The position numbers and the translations under genes were made by a program. From positions 1-64,000 of the forward strand of contig NZ_RHHR01000007.1 of NCBI RefSeq assembly GCF_003710915.1: a stretch of DNA of 64,000 nucleotides. The letters run 5' to 3'. Each line of letters starts with the position of its first letter. The stretch's first letter is position 1. The notes below the pieces were generated by a model. That model was not told where the DNA came from. It saw nothing but the letters and a program-made list of their open reading frames with translations, and searched no databases. Source of the stretch: Brevibacillus invocatus. GTDB lineage: Bacteria > Bacillota > Bacilli > Brevibacillales > Brevibacillaceae. Positions 16,738 through 25,730 of this stretch are shown here, in pieces.

Positions 16738-18030
16738 CTACTCCTGTGCCGAAGCGGAACGGACGATGGATACAGCCATCTGATCAATCAGAAAATGCTC
16801 CTTCATGCGTGTTTCCACATCTTCGCGTGTAATGGACTCCAGTAGCGGCAGGACAGAAAACAGATCATTGCCGTTAAATTTGTAGTTGGTGAACTGATTC
16901 GCGATAAACTCGACGGAATTCAAACCACGCATGAAATTGCCGATCTTTTTCCGCTTCGCACGTTCGAATGCATCCTCGTCAATTCCAGCTTGCTTGCATT
17001 CTTCCATCACACTCTTGATGGTTTCGACGAGTTTTTCCGGATCAGGTGTATCTCCGCCAAGAATGGAATAGGCATAGTCCTTTTCACAACTGTAATCAAA
17101 ATCAAAACTCTCCGTAATTAATCCACTGTCATACAGCTTTTCATAGACCGATGAGCTAGTGCCAAACACGATGTCCAACAACAATTTAGTCGTCTGGTCA
17201 CGCTTTAATAACGCTTCACCCGTCAAACCATTCTCCCGCTCTTTGATACCGATCATGCATTTAGGCAAACCTACCGCCAAATTTGCCTCGATCAGCGGCT
17301 TTGCTGGACTAGACTGCTCCTCCGGAAAAATTCTGGAGATCTGCGGAGCTGGCGGAAAATCTTTGCCTGACTGATTCTCCCGGATCAGCTTCATCACAGC
17401 TTCCGGTTCAAAAGAGCCCACAACCAAGAGAAGCATATTGGCTGGATGATAAAAGGTATCGTAACACTGGTACAAGTACTCTTTGGTAATGTGAGAAATC
17501 GTTTCAATCGTTCCTGCGATCTCAATGTTGATCGGATAATCCTGATAGAGGGCCTTGAGCAGATTCATGTAGACTTTCCAGTCCGGATTGTCGTCATACA
17601 TGGTTATTTCCTGCCCGATAATTCCTTTTTCCTTCTCTACGCTCGCATCCGTAAAATACGGCTCCTGAACATAATCCAGCAGCAGATTCAGATTACTATC
17701 CAGCTTATCCGTGCACGAAAAGAGGTATGCCGTCCGATTGAAGCTGGTAAAGGCATTGCACGAAGCTCCATTTTTGCTAAACTCATGCATGACATCCCGA
17801 TCCTTTTTCTCAAACATCTTGTGCTCAAGAAAATGGGCGATTCCGTCAGGCACGTTGATTTCCTCTCCGCTTTTAGTCTGAAAATGGCTGTCGATGGAGC
17901 CGTAGCGTGTCGTGAATACAGCGTACGTTTTACTAAAGCCTTGCTTGGGTACAAGAAACACCTTCAAGCCATTCTCCAGGGTTTCGTGATAGACGGTTTC
18001 TTTTACTTGCTCAAAAACGGTCGTTTGCAC
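16738..18030 (-). CDS. ymfH: M16-family zinc peptidase YmfH
   Basis: An insulinase/processing-peptidase-type protein of 430 residues. The inverted zinc motif HFLEHKMF (HxxEH, about residues 66-73) and the downstream Glu region (NAFTSFNRTAYLFSC) are intact, so this subunit is probably catalytic. The second M16 domain (from about 190) lacks the zinc motif, as expected. It starts 2 bases after ymfF stops, and the pair probably act together like the two M16 subunits of other bacteria. The in vivo substrate is unknown. Confidence 0.9.
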   Translation of the reverse strand: MQTTVFEQVKETVYHETLENGLKVFLVPKQGFSKTYAVFTTRYGSIDSHFQTKSGEEINVPDGIAHFLEHKMFEKKDRDVMHEFSKNGASCNAFTSFNRTAYLFSCTDKLDSNLNLLLDYVQEPYFTDASVEKEKGIIGQEITMYDDNPDWKVYMNLLKALYQDYPINIEIAGTIETISHITKEYLYQCYDTFYHPANMLLLVVGSFEPEAVMKLIRENQSGKDFPPAPQISRIFPEEQSSPAKPLIEANLAVGLPKCMIGIKERENGLTGEALLKRDQTTKLLLDIVFGTSSSVYEKLYDSGLITESFDFDYSCEKDYAYSILGGDTPDPEKLVETIKSVMEECKQAGIDEDAFERAKRKKIGNFMRGLNSVEFIANQFTNYKFNGNDLFSVLPLLESITREDVETRMKEHFLIDQMAVSIVRSASAQE

Positions 18031-18032
18031 GC

Positions 18033-19328
18033 TTACGCATCCCCTTTCTTATCCCGCAGCAGATAAATCATATCGATCTTCACCTTGTCGGCTACTTGCT
18101 TGATGTCGTCAATGGACACCGTTTCGATGGCTTGAAGCAATTCGTCCAGCTGCCGTTTGCGTCCACTCAACAAACCGTTATACGTGAAATCAATCATCAT
18201 TCTCGCGCTATCCAACAGCTCTCGGAACTGGTTGGTCAAGGTAGCCCGGGTTTGGCTCAATTCCTCCTCCGAGATCTTTCCTTGGCGCATGGTTTCCATT
18301 TGCGCTTTGATAATCTCCACAGCCTGATCGAACATCTTGGCTTCGATGCCGGACATGATCATCAAAATGCCCTTGTGGCTCTCCAGTCGCGACACGGCAT
18401 AATACGCCAGACTCGCTTTTTCCCTCACGTTGACAAAAAGCTTGGAGTGTGGGAATCCGCCAAGAATGCCATTGTATAGAAGGAGTGCAGGATATTCCTC
18501 ATCCTTGTACGTGATGTTCGTACGGCAGCCGATATTCAGCTTCGCCTGACTGACATCCAACCGATCTACCGTGGTTCGTTCTTCCTGTATATTTTTTTCA
18601 GGAGTAGAAATCTCCAGCGTTTTTATGGTTGAGCGCTGCAGGGGTATATGGGTTTCAATTGCCTGTCTCACACGTCCCGCATCCACATCTCCAACTACGA
18701 ACATATTGATTGGATTGGAAGCCATCAATTCCTGAAAGTACTGATACAGATCTTCTCCAGTGATAGACGGCAAATCCTCCAGTCGTCCTTGCACAAGCAA
18801 AGAAAATGGTTCTCCCTTGCACATTTCTTCCGTTACGCGCTGATTGGCATATTTCATCTTGTCATCGATCAAGCTTTCGATCCGTTTACGTAGCGTTTCC
18901 TTCTCTTGCTTTACGTATTTTTCCAGAAATGCCCCGTTCTCCACGCAAGGTCTCACCAGCATATCGCCTACAAATTGAATCGCCTCTTCAAGAAGAGAGT
19001 CCGCTTGTGTCAGGTACTTTTCATTCGGCACTTCCATGTAGATCTGCAGGATTTGACGTTCACCCTTTTTTGTTACATCTACATCAAAAATAGCGCCATA
19101 CAAAAAGTCGAGATGTTCACGCAAACGCTTGGTTTCCTTGAACCTGGCGCTCGCCCGTTTCATCACCATCGCCAGCAGTGCTGTTTTGGTAACAGTCTCT
19201 TCAGACAACGCTTGTTCAATCATGGTCACAATCGTCGTGGTTTTAAACTTGCCAGTTGGCAAAATATGTACGTTCATCCCGTTTACCTGGGAGCTGTTAA
19301 ACGCGATTTCGGTCAAGTGGGTGCTCAT
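18033..19328 (-). CDS. ymfF: M16-family peptidase-like protein YmfF (no zinc motif)
   Basis: A 431-residue M16 relative in which the HxxEH metal motif is replaced by REHLDFLYG, so it is likely the non-catalytic partner of YmfH. The typical C-terminal M16 fold segments remain (LNIGCRTNITYKDEEYPALL, GGFPHSKLFVNVREKASLAYY). I chose the ATG at 19328 (MSTHLTEIAFNSSQ) with GAAGGGAGAA upstream; the longer frame adds a basic segment that is not conserved in the family as I know it. Its tight coupling to ymfH supports a heteromeric peptidase. Confidence 0.88.
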   Translation of the reverse strand: MSTHLTEIAFNSSQVNGMNVHILPTGKFKTTTIVTMIEQALSEETVTKTALLAMVMKRASARFKETKRLREHLDFLYGAIFDVDVTKKGERQILQIYMEVPNEKYLTQADSLLEEAIQFVGDMLVRPCVENGAFLEKYVKQEKETLRKRIESLIDDKMKYANQRVTEEMCKGEPFSLLVQGRLEDLPSITGEDLYQYFQELMASNPINMFVVGDVDAGRVRQAIETHIPLQRSTIKTLEISTPEKNIQEERTTVDRLDVSQAKLNIGCRTNITYKDEEYPALLLYNGILGGFPHSKLFVNVREKASLAYYAVSRLESHKGILMIMSGIEAKMFDQAVEIIKAQMETMRQGKISEEELSQTRATLTNQFRELLDSARMMIDFTYNGLLSGRKRQLDELLQAIETVSIDDIKQVADKVKIDMIYLLRDKKGDA

Positions 19329-19441
19329 ACTCCATTCTCCCTTCTGCATCAGCTTACTCTCCTCTATTGTAACCAATTGACAGGCCAGCGAGTAAACAAA
19401 ACTTGATTTTCGCCTCTACAAAGCTCAAAAAAGGAAAGAAA

Positions 19442-19466
19442 AAGGCTGCCCTTATCAGGCAGCCTT
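19442..19466 (-). terminator. Terminator after the M23 peptidase / zinc-ribbon pair
   Basis: A 9-bp perfect stem (AAGGCTGCC/GGCAGCCTT, loop of 7) followed by TTTCTTTCCTTTTTT on the minus strand. It ends the nucleoside-transporter/M23 group. Confidence 0.85.
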
Positions 19467-19500
19467 GCAAAGCATGTATACCGAACATCGATATTCTTCA

Positions 19501-19656
19501 TCACAGATCTGAAAAATCCCATTCCCGCGCATCATCAGGAATCAGGCTTTCCTCTACAAACCGTCCACAATCGGACCCCAGACACAACATGCCGTCCAGC
19601 TGCTCGTCGTGGAAGGGCAGACCGTGATTCCCTCCACAATAGGGGCAAATCCACAC
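19501..19656 (-). CDS. Small zinc-ribbon protein, unknown function
   Basis: A 51-codon gene with a GTG start at 19656 and a near-perfect ribosome binding site (AAAGGAGGG, 7 bases upstream). The product begins MWICPYCGGNHG and contains LCLGSDCGRFVEE, so two Cys pairs (CPYC at residues 4-7 and CLGSDC at 25-30) can bind one zinc. The rest is acidic and ends REWDFSDL. Coding potential is supported by the ribosome binding site, the uninterrupted frame and the terminator right after the stop. It lies 54 bases after the M23 peptidase gene and is likely co-transcribed. I do not recognise the family; a nucleic-acid or protein contact role is only a guess from the fold. Confidence 0.75.
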   Translation of the reverse strand: MWICPYCGGNHGLPFHDEQLDGMLCLGSDCGRFVEESLIPDDAREWDFSDL

Positions 19657-19710
19657 AGCAGAGCCCTCCTTTCTTTCCAAAGGATTACCTCCTGCTAGTT
19701 TGCCCCAATT

Positions 19711-20889
19711 TCAGTTGGAATGATTCACTTTATTCTGTTCCCAGTAACGAAGGTAGTTGTAAGCGTCTATAGCTTTACCTGAACTCGCTTGATACAGGCC
19801 AAAATGCAAATGGGGTGAAAACATCCCGGTGGTTCCAGGCGCACCATAACCTGAATCTCCCACAAACCCGATCATTTGACCCGTTGATACTTTGTGTCCG
19901 ACCTTTATTCCAGGTACAAAAGCACTTAGATGCGCGTAGTACATCTTATAGGCTCCACCTGCATCGGTAATGTTTATTCTCCAGCCTCCATACGTGTTCC
20001 AGCCGATCCGATTGATGGTTCCTGAGGATACCGAATAAACTGGTGTCCCTGTAGGTGCCATGATATCGATGCCTTCATGCGAGCGCACACTGCCATTGCC
20101 GCTCTCGGTCCATTCCCGATTCGAACCGAAGCTGTCAACATAAGGCTCGTACTCATTTTCAGCAGCAAGCGGAAAAACAAAGTCATCGCGCAGCAGCTGC
20201 TGATTACCAGCTGTTTTCTTCGGACTGTAGGCCGCTGGTTTTGCTTGATTCGTCAAATACAGCAATTGACCAGCGAGCAATGCATCCGAAGTCAATTGAT
20301 TGTTTTTTTTCAAATTCTCAATTGAAGTGTTGTGCCTTTTCGCAATCAAAAACAAACTGTCCCCTTCTTGAACGATGTACGGATTGGAAGTGTCTTTTGC
20401 CGAGGCAGAAGCAGTTTGCTTTTTGGTCCATACCATCGCTACCTTGGAGGCAGCATTCCAGTCGACCTGATACCCCAGCGATTCGCTGACAAAGCGAATA
20501 GGGACCAGCGTTCTTTTCTTTACGATTGTTGCAGGAACATCAAGTGTTACCCGTTTGCCATCGACATAGGCTGCAGACTGATCGATCGGGATGACGATTC
20601 GTTTGCCTTGATTCGAAACGACTACCTGTCTGATAGCACCATCGTATTGCACCTGAGCACCCGTTTGTTCTGCAATGACACGAATGGGAACCAGCATCCG
20701 TCCGTTTCGTTGGATCGGCTGTACATCAGCTGATACCCCTCTACCGTCAATCACCAGCGAAATTACGGGACCCGGTTCAGCAGCATCTGCCTTATCCCCT
20801 AGCGTCAGCATCAGTATGATACAAACTGAAAAAACGCCTAGAATCCTCGGCCACAGATGTCTGCTGTTGTTATGTAAACAGCGTGTCAT
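19711..20889 (-). CDS. M23 metallopeptidase with copper-amine-oxidase-N-type and LysM domains
   Basis: A secreted murein endopeptidase of 392 residues. An N-terminal signal segment (about 13-35, ending DKADAAEPG) is followed by a copper-amine-oxidase-N-type beta domain (about 45-155, with LVPIRVIAEQTGAQV and TLVPIRFVSESLGYQV), a LysM domain (about 170-215, YIVQEGDSLFLIAKRHN) and a C-terminal M23 domain. The metal ligands HEGIDI and HLHFG are intact, as is YYAHL, so it should be active. The ATG at 20889 has GGGAGGGATAGG before it. The copper-oxidase-N domain is common as a wall-binding module in Paenibacillaceae. It follows the nucleoside permease by 79 bases; whether it shares that transcript is unclear. 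Confidence 0.9.
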   Translation of the reverse strand: MTRCLHNNSRHLWPRILGVFSVCIILMLTLGDKADAAEPGPVISLVIDGRGVSADVQPIQRNGRMLVPIRVIAEQTGAQVQYDGAIRQVVVSNQGKRIVIPIDQSAAYVDGKRVTLDVPATIVKKRTLVPIRFVSESLGYQVDWNAASKVAMVWTKKQTASASAKDTSNPYIVQEGDSLFLIAKRHNTSIENLKKNNQLTSDALLAGQLLYLTNQAKPAAYSPKKTAGNQQLLRDDFVFPLAAENEYEPYVDSFGSNREWTESGNGSVRSHEGIDIMAPTGTPVYSVSSGTINRIGWNTYGGWRINITDAGGAYKMYYAHLSAFVPGIKVGHKVSTGQMIGFVGDSGYGAPGTTGMFSPHLHFGLYQASSGKAIDAYNYLRYWEQNKVNHSN

Positions 20890-20968
20890 CCTATCCCTCC
20901 CTCGTGCGAGATTCACGAAAAATTATCGCATAGGGAAAGAGCCGGGTTCTAGGCGTAAATTATGTCAA

Positions 20969-21928
20969 CTAACGAGAGCCTGTTTCGTATGGTTTACCCA
21001 GAGCAGCAGGTGCGCTGGATCGACCTACCAGACCCGCCATGACCAGGATGGTCAAAACGTACGGAAGCATAAAGATGAACTCCGTCGGTACGTATTTGGT
21101 CAGGCCATAGACTTGCACCAATGACTTGATGGCTTGCGCGATCCCGAAGAACAGTGCCGCTCCCATCGCACCAGCAGGATGCCATTTACCGAAAATCAGG
21201 GCAGCAATCGCGATAAAGCCTTGACCGGATACGGTATTATGGGAAAAGTTGCTGGTTGTAGTTAATGAAATGGTTGCACCACCCATGGCTGCCAATGCAC
21301 CACTGATCATGACAGCCGTGTATCTCATCTTTTTCACGCTGATCCCGACGGTATCTGCTGCACGCGGATGCTCACCGACAGCTCGCAGGCGCAGGCCGAA
21401 TGCCGTCTTAAATAGAAGGAACCAGGTAAAGAAAACGACAATAAAGGCGAGAAAACTGGTTGGATATGCTTCAAAAATGGCATGACCGAGATAGGGTATG
21501 TCACTCAGCAATGGAATTTCCCATTTGCTGAACACACTGGTCAGTGTTGTGGTCTGCCCAGCACCATTAAAAATGATTTTGGTCAGGTAGACGGCCAACC
21601 CCGCAGCCAAAAAGTTGAGTGCAACGCCGCTAACGGTCTGATCAGCTTTGAATGTAATGGATGCTACCGCATGAGGCAGTGCAAATAGTGCACCGGCAAT
21701 CGCAGCCGCCATAAAGCCGATCCAGGGTGCCATTGAAGTGGCCGAATCCTGGAACAAAAATGTGATGACCGCACCAGTAAAGGCACCGATGATCATCATA
21801 CCTTCCAATGCAATGTTAATGACGCCAGATCGTTCAGAGTACAATCCACCCAATGATGCAAATATCAAGGCAGTGGAAAACACGATGGTATCATGAACGA
21901 GGTTACTTGCAATGACTCCCCAATCCAT
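20969..21928 (-). CDS. nupQ: Nucleoside ABC transporter permease (NupQ-like)
   Basis: Second membrane subunit of a BMP-type nucleoside importer, 319 residues with about eight to ten hydrophobic spans. It carries the conserved start of this family (LGGLYSERSGVINIALEGMM) and the cytoplasmic ATPase-contact loop GEHPRAADTVGISVKK. Its start ATG overlaps the stop codon of the first permease gene (TGATG), showing translational coupling. The symbol follows B. subtilis nupNOPQ (yufNOPQ); guanosine or another nucleoside is the probable substrate. Confidence 0.88.
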   Translation of the reverse strand: MDWGVIASNLVHDTIVFSTALIFASLGGLYSERSGVINIALEGMMIIGAFTGAVITFLFQDSATSMAPWIGFMAAAIAGALFALPHAVASITFKADQTVSGVALNFLAAGLAVYLTKIIFNGAGQTTTLTSVFSKWEIPLLSDIPYLGHAIFEAYPTSFLAFIVVFFTWFLLFKTAFGLRLRAVGEHPRAADTVGISVKKMRYTAVMISGALAAMGGATISLTTTSNFSHNTVSGQGFIAIAALIFGKWHPAGAMGAALFFGIAQAIKSLVQVYGLTKYVPTEFIFMLPYVLTILVMAGLVGRSSAPAALGKPYETGSR

Positions 21929-22998
21929 CAGTTTCCACCCTCCTTCTTCTTCAAAATAGGCTTCACAAAAATTTTCACAATCCCATGTGCTGCCACGAAA
22001 AAGATGACGGAAGCAATCACGACACGAATCAACTCAACGGGCACACCTGCAGTAAACTTAATTCCAGCCGCACCAAAGCTCAGGATTCCGAACAGTATCG
22101 CCCCTAATATAACCCCGATCGGTGTATTCCCCCCGATCAATGCAACGGCAATCCCGTCAAATCCGTATCCCGGCTGCGATGTGAGAATGGCCTGGTAGTG
22201 GAATACCCCAAGAATCTCACTGGCTCCACCAATACCTGCGAACAAACCACTGATAAACATTGCTTTTACAACATTGCGATTGACGTTCATCCCTGCGTAT
22301 TCGGAGGCATGCGGGTTCAAACCAACCGCTCTCAATTCGTAACCTGTTTTTGTCTTCCACATGATAACGTAAAAGAAAATGGCGGCCACTACGGCAATAA
22401 GCGTGCCCCAGTGCAAGCGAGCGTTGTCAAACATCTGAGATAACCAGGTAATCGTGATAATTGCCGAATCACTTACCATTTCAGAGCGTTGCTGACCTTT
22501 TGGGACGAAGAAAGAGTTCATTACCCAGTTGGCAAGGTAAAGCGCAATCCAGTTCATCATAATGCTCGTGATAACTTCGTTCACGCCGCGCTTGGCCTTC
22601 AGATAGCCTGCTACCGAGCCCCACAGCCCGCCTGCTACCGCACCTGCCAAGATCGCCAATGGTGCGTGAATGAAAGCGGGAAGGTCCAATGTAACCCCCA
22701 CTGTCGTTGCGGCGACCATTCCGATAATAAATTGGCCTTCCGCACCAATGTTGAACAAACCCGTCCGAAACGCGAAGGCAACGGCTAGTCCCGTGAAGAT
22801 TAACGGTGTAATCTGCCGAATGGTTTCGCCAAAGTTGTAGGCGCTGCCAAATACTTTCTCGACCAATGCCGTATAGGCCAAAATCGGATTGAAACCACCT
22901 GCAAGCATGGCGATTGCACCGACCAGTAGACCGAGTATGATCGCAATGACTGGGACGAGGAACGATTCTTTGGTAAAAACGGCAATCGCTTTATTCAT
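21928..22998 (-). CDS. nupP: Nucleoside ABC transporter permease (NupP-like)
   Basis: First membrane subunit, 356 residues, with about nine hydrophobic spans. The family hallmarks AFRTGLFNIGAEGQF (about 78-92) and the loop RAVGLNPHASEYAGMNV (about 230) for contact with the ATPase are present. The start overlaps the end of the ATPase gene by 8 bases. It works with NupQ as a heterodimeric channel and with the lipoprotein at 24622-25671. Confidence 0.88.
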   Translation of the reverse strand: MNKAIAVFTKESFLVPVIAIILGLLVGAIAMLAGGFNPILAYTALVEKVFGSAYNFGETIRQITPLIFTGLAVAFAFRTGLFNIGAEGQFIIGMVAATTVGVTLDLPAFIHAPLAILAGAVAGGLWGSVAGYLKAKRGVNEVITSIMMNWIALYLANWVMNSFFVPKGQQRSEMVSDSAIITITWLSQMFDNARLHWGTLIAVVAAIFFYVIMWKTKTGYELRAVGLNPHASEYAGMNVNRNVVKAMFISGLFAGIGGASEILGVFHYQAILTSQPGYGFDGIAVALIGGNTPIGVILGAILFGILSFGAAGIKFTAGVPVELIRVVIASVIFFVAAHGIVKIFVKPILKKKEGGN

Positions 22999-24532
22999 CG
23001 TTTCCTACTCCTTGCATCCGTTTTCCGCCAGACATCATCAAGCCCAGCTCTTGCTCATTTGTGGACTTCGCATCCACGATTCCAACAATCTTCCCTTCGT
23101 AAATCACAGCGATGCGATCCGCCACGTTGATGATCTCATCGAGCTCAAGTGAAAGCATCAGAACAGCCTTGCCTTTGTCACGCTGATCGACGAGTCGGCG
23201 GTGAATAAACTCAATCGCCCCTACGTCCAATCCGCGAGTAGGCTGTGCTGCGATCAACAGATCCGGATTCTTGTCCACTTCACGGGCAATGATCGCCTTC
23301 TGCTGATTACCACCTGAGAGTGCTCGAGCAGGTGTATGAATGCTTGGGGTACGTACGTCAAATTCTTCAATCAGCCTTGCCGCATGCTTGTCAATAGCGC
23401 CATAATCGAGAAAACCGTTTTTGTTAAACGTTGGGTGGAAATAAGTTTCCAGTACCATATTCTCACTCATAGTGAAATCAAGAATCAAACCGCGTTTGTG
23501 ACGGTCTTCTGGAATATGAGACAAGCCTGATTCCGAGATGTCACGCGGAGTATGATTGGTGATTTCTTTCCCATTAAGAAGGACGCGACCACTTGTGATT
23601 TTGCGAAGACCCGTCAGAACTTCGATGAGTTCACTCTGTCCGTTGCCATCCACGCCAGCAATTCCCAGGATCTCACCGGCGCGCACCTCAAGACTAATGC
23701 CATTGAGGGCATTTACACCGCGATTCCCCATCGCCACGACATTCTCCACCGACAGGATTGGTCCTTTTGGTTGCGCTTCCGTCTTGTCCACGCGAAAATT
23801 CACTTCTCGACCCACCATCTTGGCTGCCAATTCATCAGGATTCGTATCCTTGACCATAAGAGAGTCGATGACTTTCCCTCTGCGAATGATTGTAACGGCA
23901 TCACATACAGCCATAATTTCCTTGAGCTTGTGCGTAATAAGGATAATCGTCTTGCCTTCCTTGACCAGGTTATGCATGATTTCGATGAGTTCATTGATTT
24001 CCTGAGGAGTCAGGACAGCTGTCGGTTCATCAAAAATCAGGATATCTGCACCGCGGTACAAGGTTTTGAGAATCTCTACCCGCTGCTGCATACCTACCGA
24101 GATCTGCTCAATCTTCGCATTTGGGTCAACTTGTAAGCCGTATTGTTTCGACAGCTGCTCGACAGCCTTTACAGCCTGCTTTATATCTATTTGTAACCCG
24201 TTTTTCGGTTCATTTCCTAGCACAATATTCTCTGTCACTGTAAATTTTTCTACCAACATAAAGTGTTGATGCACCATGCCAATACCGAGTTCATTTGCTA
24301 CATTGGGACTCGTGATCTTGACCGTGTTTTCATTAATAAGGATTTCGCCTTCCTCAGGCTGATACAAACCAAACAAAACGTTCATAAGTGTAGACTTGCC
24401 GGCGCCATTTTCTCCAAGTAGCGCGTGAATTTCCCCTTTTTTCACGGACAAGTTAATATTGTCGTTGGCGATAATACCCGGGAAACGCTTGGTAATACCT
24501 CTCATTTCAACCACTGTTTTTACCGAATTCAA
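22991..24532 (-). CDS. nupO: Nucleoside ABC transporter ATP-binding protein (NupO-like), two ATPase domains
   Basis: A 513-residue tandem ABC ATPase of the sugar/nucleoside type. The first domain has Walker A GENGAGKSTL (about 39-48), signature ISVGMQQRVEI and Walker B ILIFDEPTA. The second has the degenerate Walker A GVDGNGQSE, signature LSGGNQQKAI and LLIAAQPTRGLDVGA, both usual for this subfamily. It energises the NupP/NupQ channel from the cytoplasm. A stem-loop lies between it and the upstream lipoprotein gene. Confidence 0.9.
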   Translation of the reverse strand: MNSVKTVVEMRGITKRFPGIIANDNINLSVKKGEIHALLGENGAGKSTLMNVLFGLYQPEEGEILINENTVKITSPNVANELGIGMVHQHFMLVEKFTVTENIVLGNEPKNGLQIDIKQAVKAVEQLSKQYGLQVDPNAKIEQISVGMQQRVEILKTLYRGADILIFDEPTAVLTPQEINELIEIMHNLVKEGKTIILITHKLKEIMAVCDAVTIIRRGKVIDSLMVKDTNPDELAAKMVGREVNFRVDKTEAQPKGPILSVENVVAMGNRGVNALNGISLEVRAGEILGIAGVDGNGQSELIEVLTGLRKITSGRVLLNGKEITNHTPRDISESGLSHIPEDRHKRGLILDFTMSENMVLETYFHPTFNKNGFLDYGAIDKHAARLIEEFDVRTPSIHTPARALSGGNQQKAIIAREVDKNPDLLIAAQPTRGLDVGAIEFIHRRLVDQRDKGKAVLMLSLELDEIINVADRIAVIYEGKIVGIVDAKSTNEQELGLMMSGGKRMQGVGNDE

Positions 24533-24571
24533 CCACGTTCACCCCGTTTTTATGGGTCTAGTAGGTAAAGA

Positions 24572-24600
24572 ACAAGGCTAGTTGCTCGAACTAGCCTTGT
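24572..24600 (-). terminator. Stem-loop between lipoprotein and ATPase genes
   Basis: A 12-bp perfect stem (ACAAGGCTAGTT/AACTAGCCTTGT, loop CGAGC) followed by TCTTTACC rather than a strong T-run. This is probably a partial terminator or 3' stabiliser that makes the binding protein more abundant than the membrane parts. Confidence 0.7.
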
Positions 24601-24621
24601 CCGCTTGCAGCCTCATATTTC

Positions 24622-25671
24622 TTACTCAGCAGGTACTTTGATTTCACCACTAACAATTTTTTGCTTGTATTCGTCAGCCAGCTTCAATACGTCTTCTGGT
24701 ACGTTCTTGCTAGAAGTGTCAGCCAAACCTACGCCGTCTTCAGCCAGACCCAACCATACGATTTTGCCGCCTTCGAATTTACCTTCGATTACGTCTTTAG
24801 AAACACGATAAACAGCTTCATCAACACGTTTTACCATGGAAGTCAGAGTAATATCGTCACCGAAAGTCAGGGATTGGTCTTTGTCAACACCGATTACCCA
24901 AACGTTTTCACCTTTGGATTTGCGGTCTTTACCTTCGTTGAATACGCCATCGCCAGTACCACCAGCTGCGTGGAAGATGATGTCAGCGCCTTGACCATAG
25001 ATTTGGGAAGCAGCAGATTTACCTTCGTCTGGCTTATCGAAGAAACCAGTGTAGATCTTGATTACTTCAACGTTCGGGTCAACCGCTTTCACACCCGCTT
25101 CGAAGCCTACTTCAAAACGTTTGATTACTGGGATTTCAACACCGCCAACGAAACCAACTTTCTTAGATTGGCTCATTTTCGCAGCAACTACCCCTGCCAA
25201 GAAGGATCCTTCATGCTCTTTGAACAATACGGATTCTACGTTTGGAGCCTGTACTTCAGCATCGATGATCGCCAATTTTGCATCTGGGTTTTCATCAGCA
25301 ACTTTTTTCAAGTGGTCACCCATCAGGAAGCCAATACCCCATGTCAGATTCCAATTGTCTTTTACAAATTGGGTCAAGTTAGGTACATAATCAGCATCAC
25401 TGGTAGATTGCAGGAAGTTTACGTTTTCCTTTGGCAGGTTCAGTTCTGCCTGAAGCTTTTGCAGGCCTTCCCATGCGCTTTGGTTGAAGGAGTTGTCGTT
25501 TACACCACCGACGTCAGTAACCATACCGACTTTTGCCGTTGCAGCAGGAGCTGCTCCTTCAGTACCAGTGCCAGTTTGTCCTTGAGGTGCCTCAGTTTTA
25601 CTGCCGCAACCAGCCAGTACGAGTGACAGGCTAAGCGTTGCAACAGAGAGGACGGAAAGAACCTTTTTCAT
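24622..25671 (-). CDS. nupN: BMP-family nucleoside-binding lipoprotein (NupN-like)
   Basis: Substrate-binding lipoprotein of the importer, 349 residues. The signal peptide MKKVLSVLSVATLSLSLVLA ends in the lipobox LAGC, so Cys21 should be lipidated and anchor the protein outside the membrane. Mature features include MVTDVGGVNDNSFNQSAWEG, EGSFLAGVVAAKMS and ADIIFHAAGGTGDGV, all typical of the BMP/PnrA purine-nucleoside-binding family. It starts 59 bases after the GntR gene. The ribosome binding site is AGGGGG. Confidence 0.92.
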   Translation of the reverse strand: MKKVLSVLSVATLSLSLVLAGCGSKTEAPQGQTGTGTEGAAPAATAKVGMVTDVGGVNDNSFNQSAWEGLQKLQAELNLPKENVNFLQSTSDADYVPNLTQFVKDNWNLTWGIGFLMGDHLKKVADENPDAKLAIIDAEVQAPNVESVLFKEHEGSFLAGVVAAKMSQSKKVGFVGGVEIPVIKRFEVGFEAGVKAVDPNVEVIKIYTGFFDKPDEGKSAASQIYGQGADIIFHAAGGTGDGVFNEGKDRKSKGENVWVIGVDKDQSLTFGDDITLTSMVKRVDEAVYRVSKDVIEGKFEGGKIVWLGLAEDGVGLADTSSKNVPEDVLKLADEYKQKIVSGEIKVPAE

Positions 25672-25730
25672 GCGAGATTACCCCCTGTTTTTGATGTAAA
25701 TGAAATTGTTTCATGTGGGTTGCCCCACCG

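Noticed and set aside
22991-24532. Degenerate second Walker A and altered Walker B in the nucleoside ATPase
   Set aside because: The GVDGNGQSE and AQPTRG variants are normal for the second domain of this tandem ATPase subfamily and not a sign of decay.
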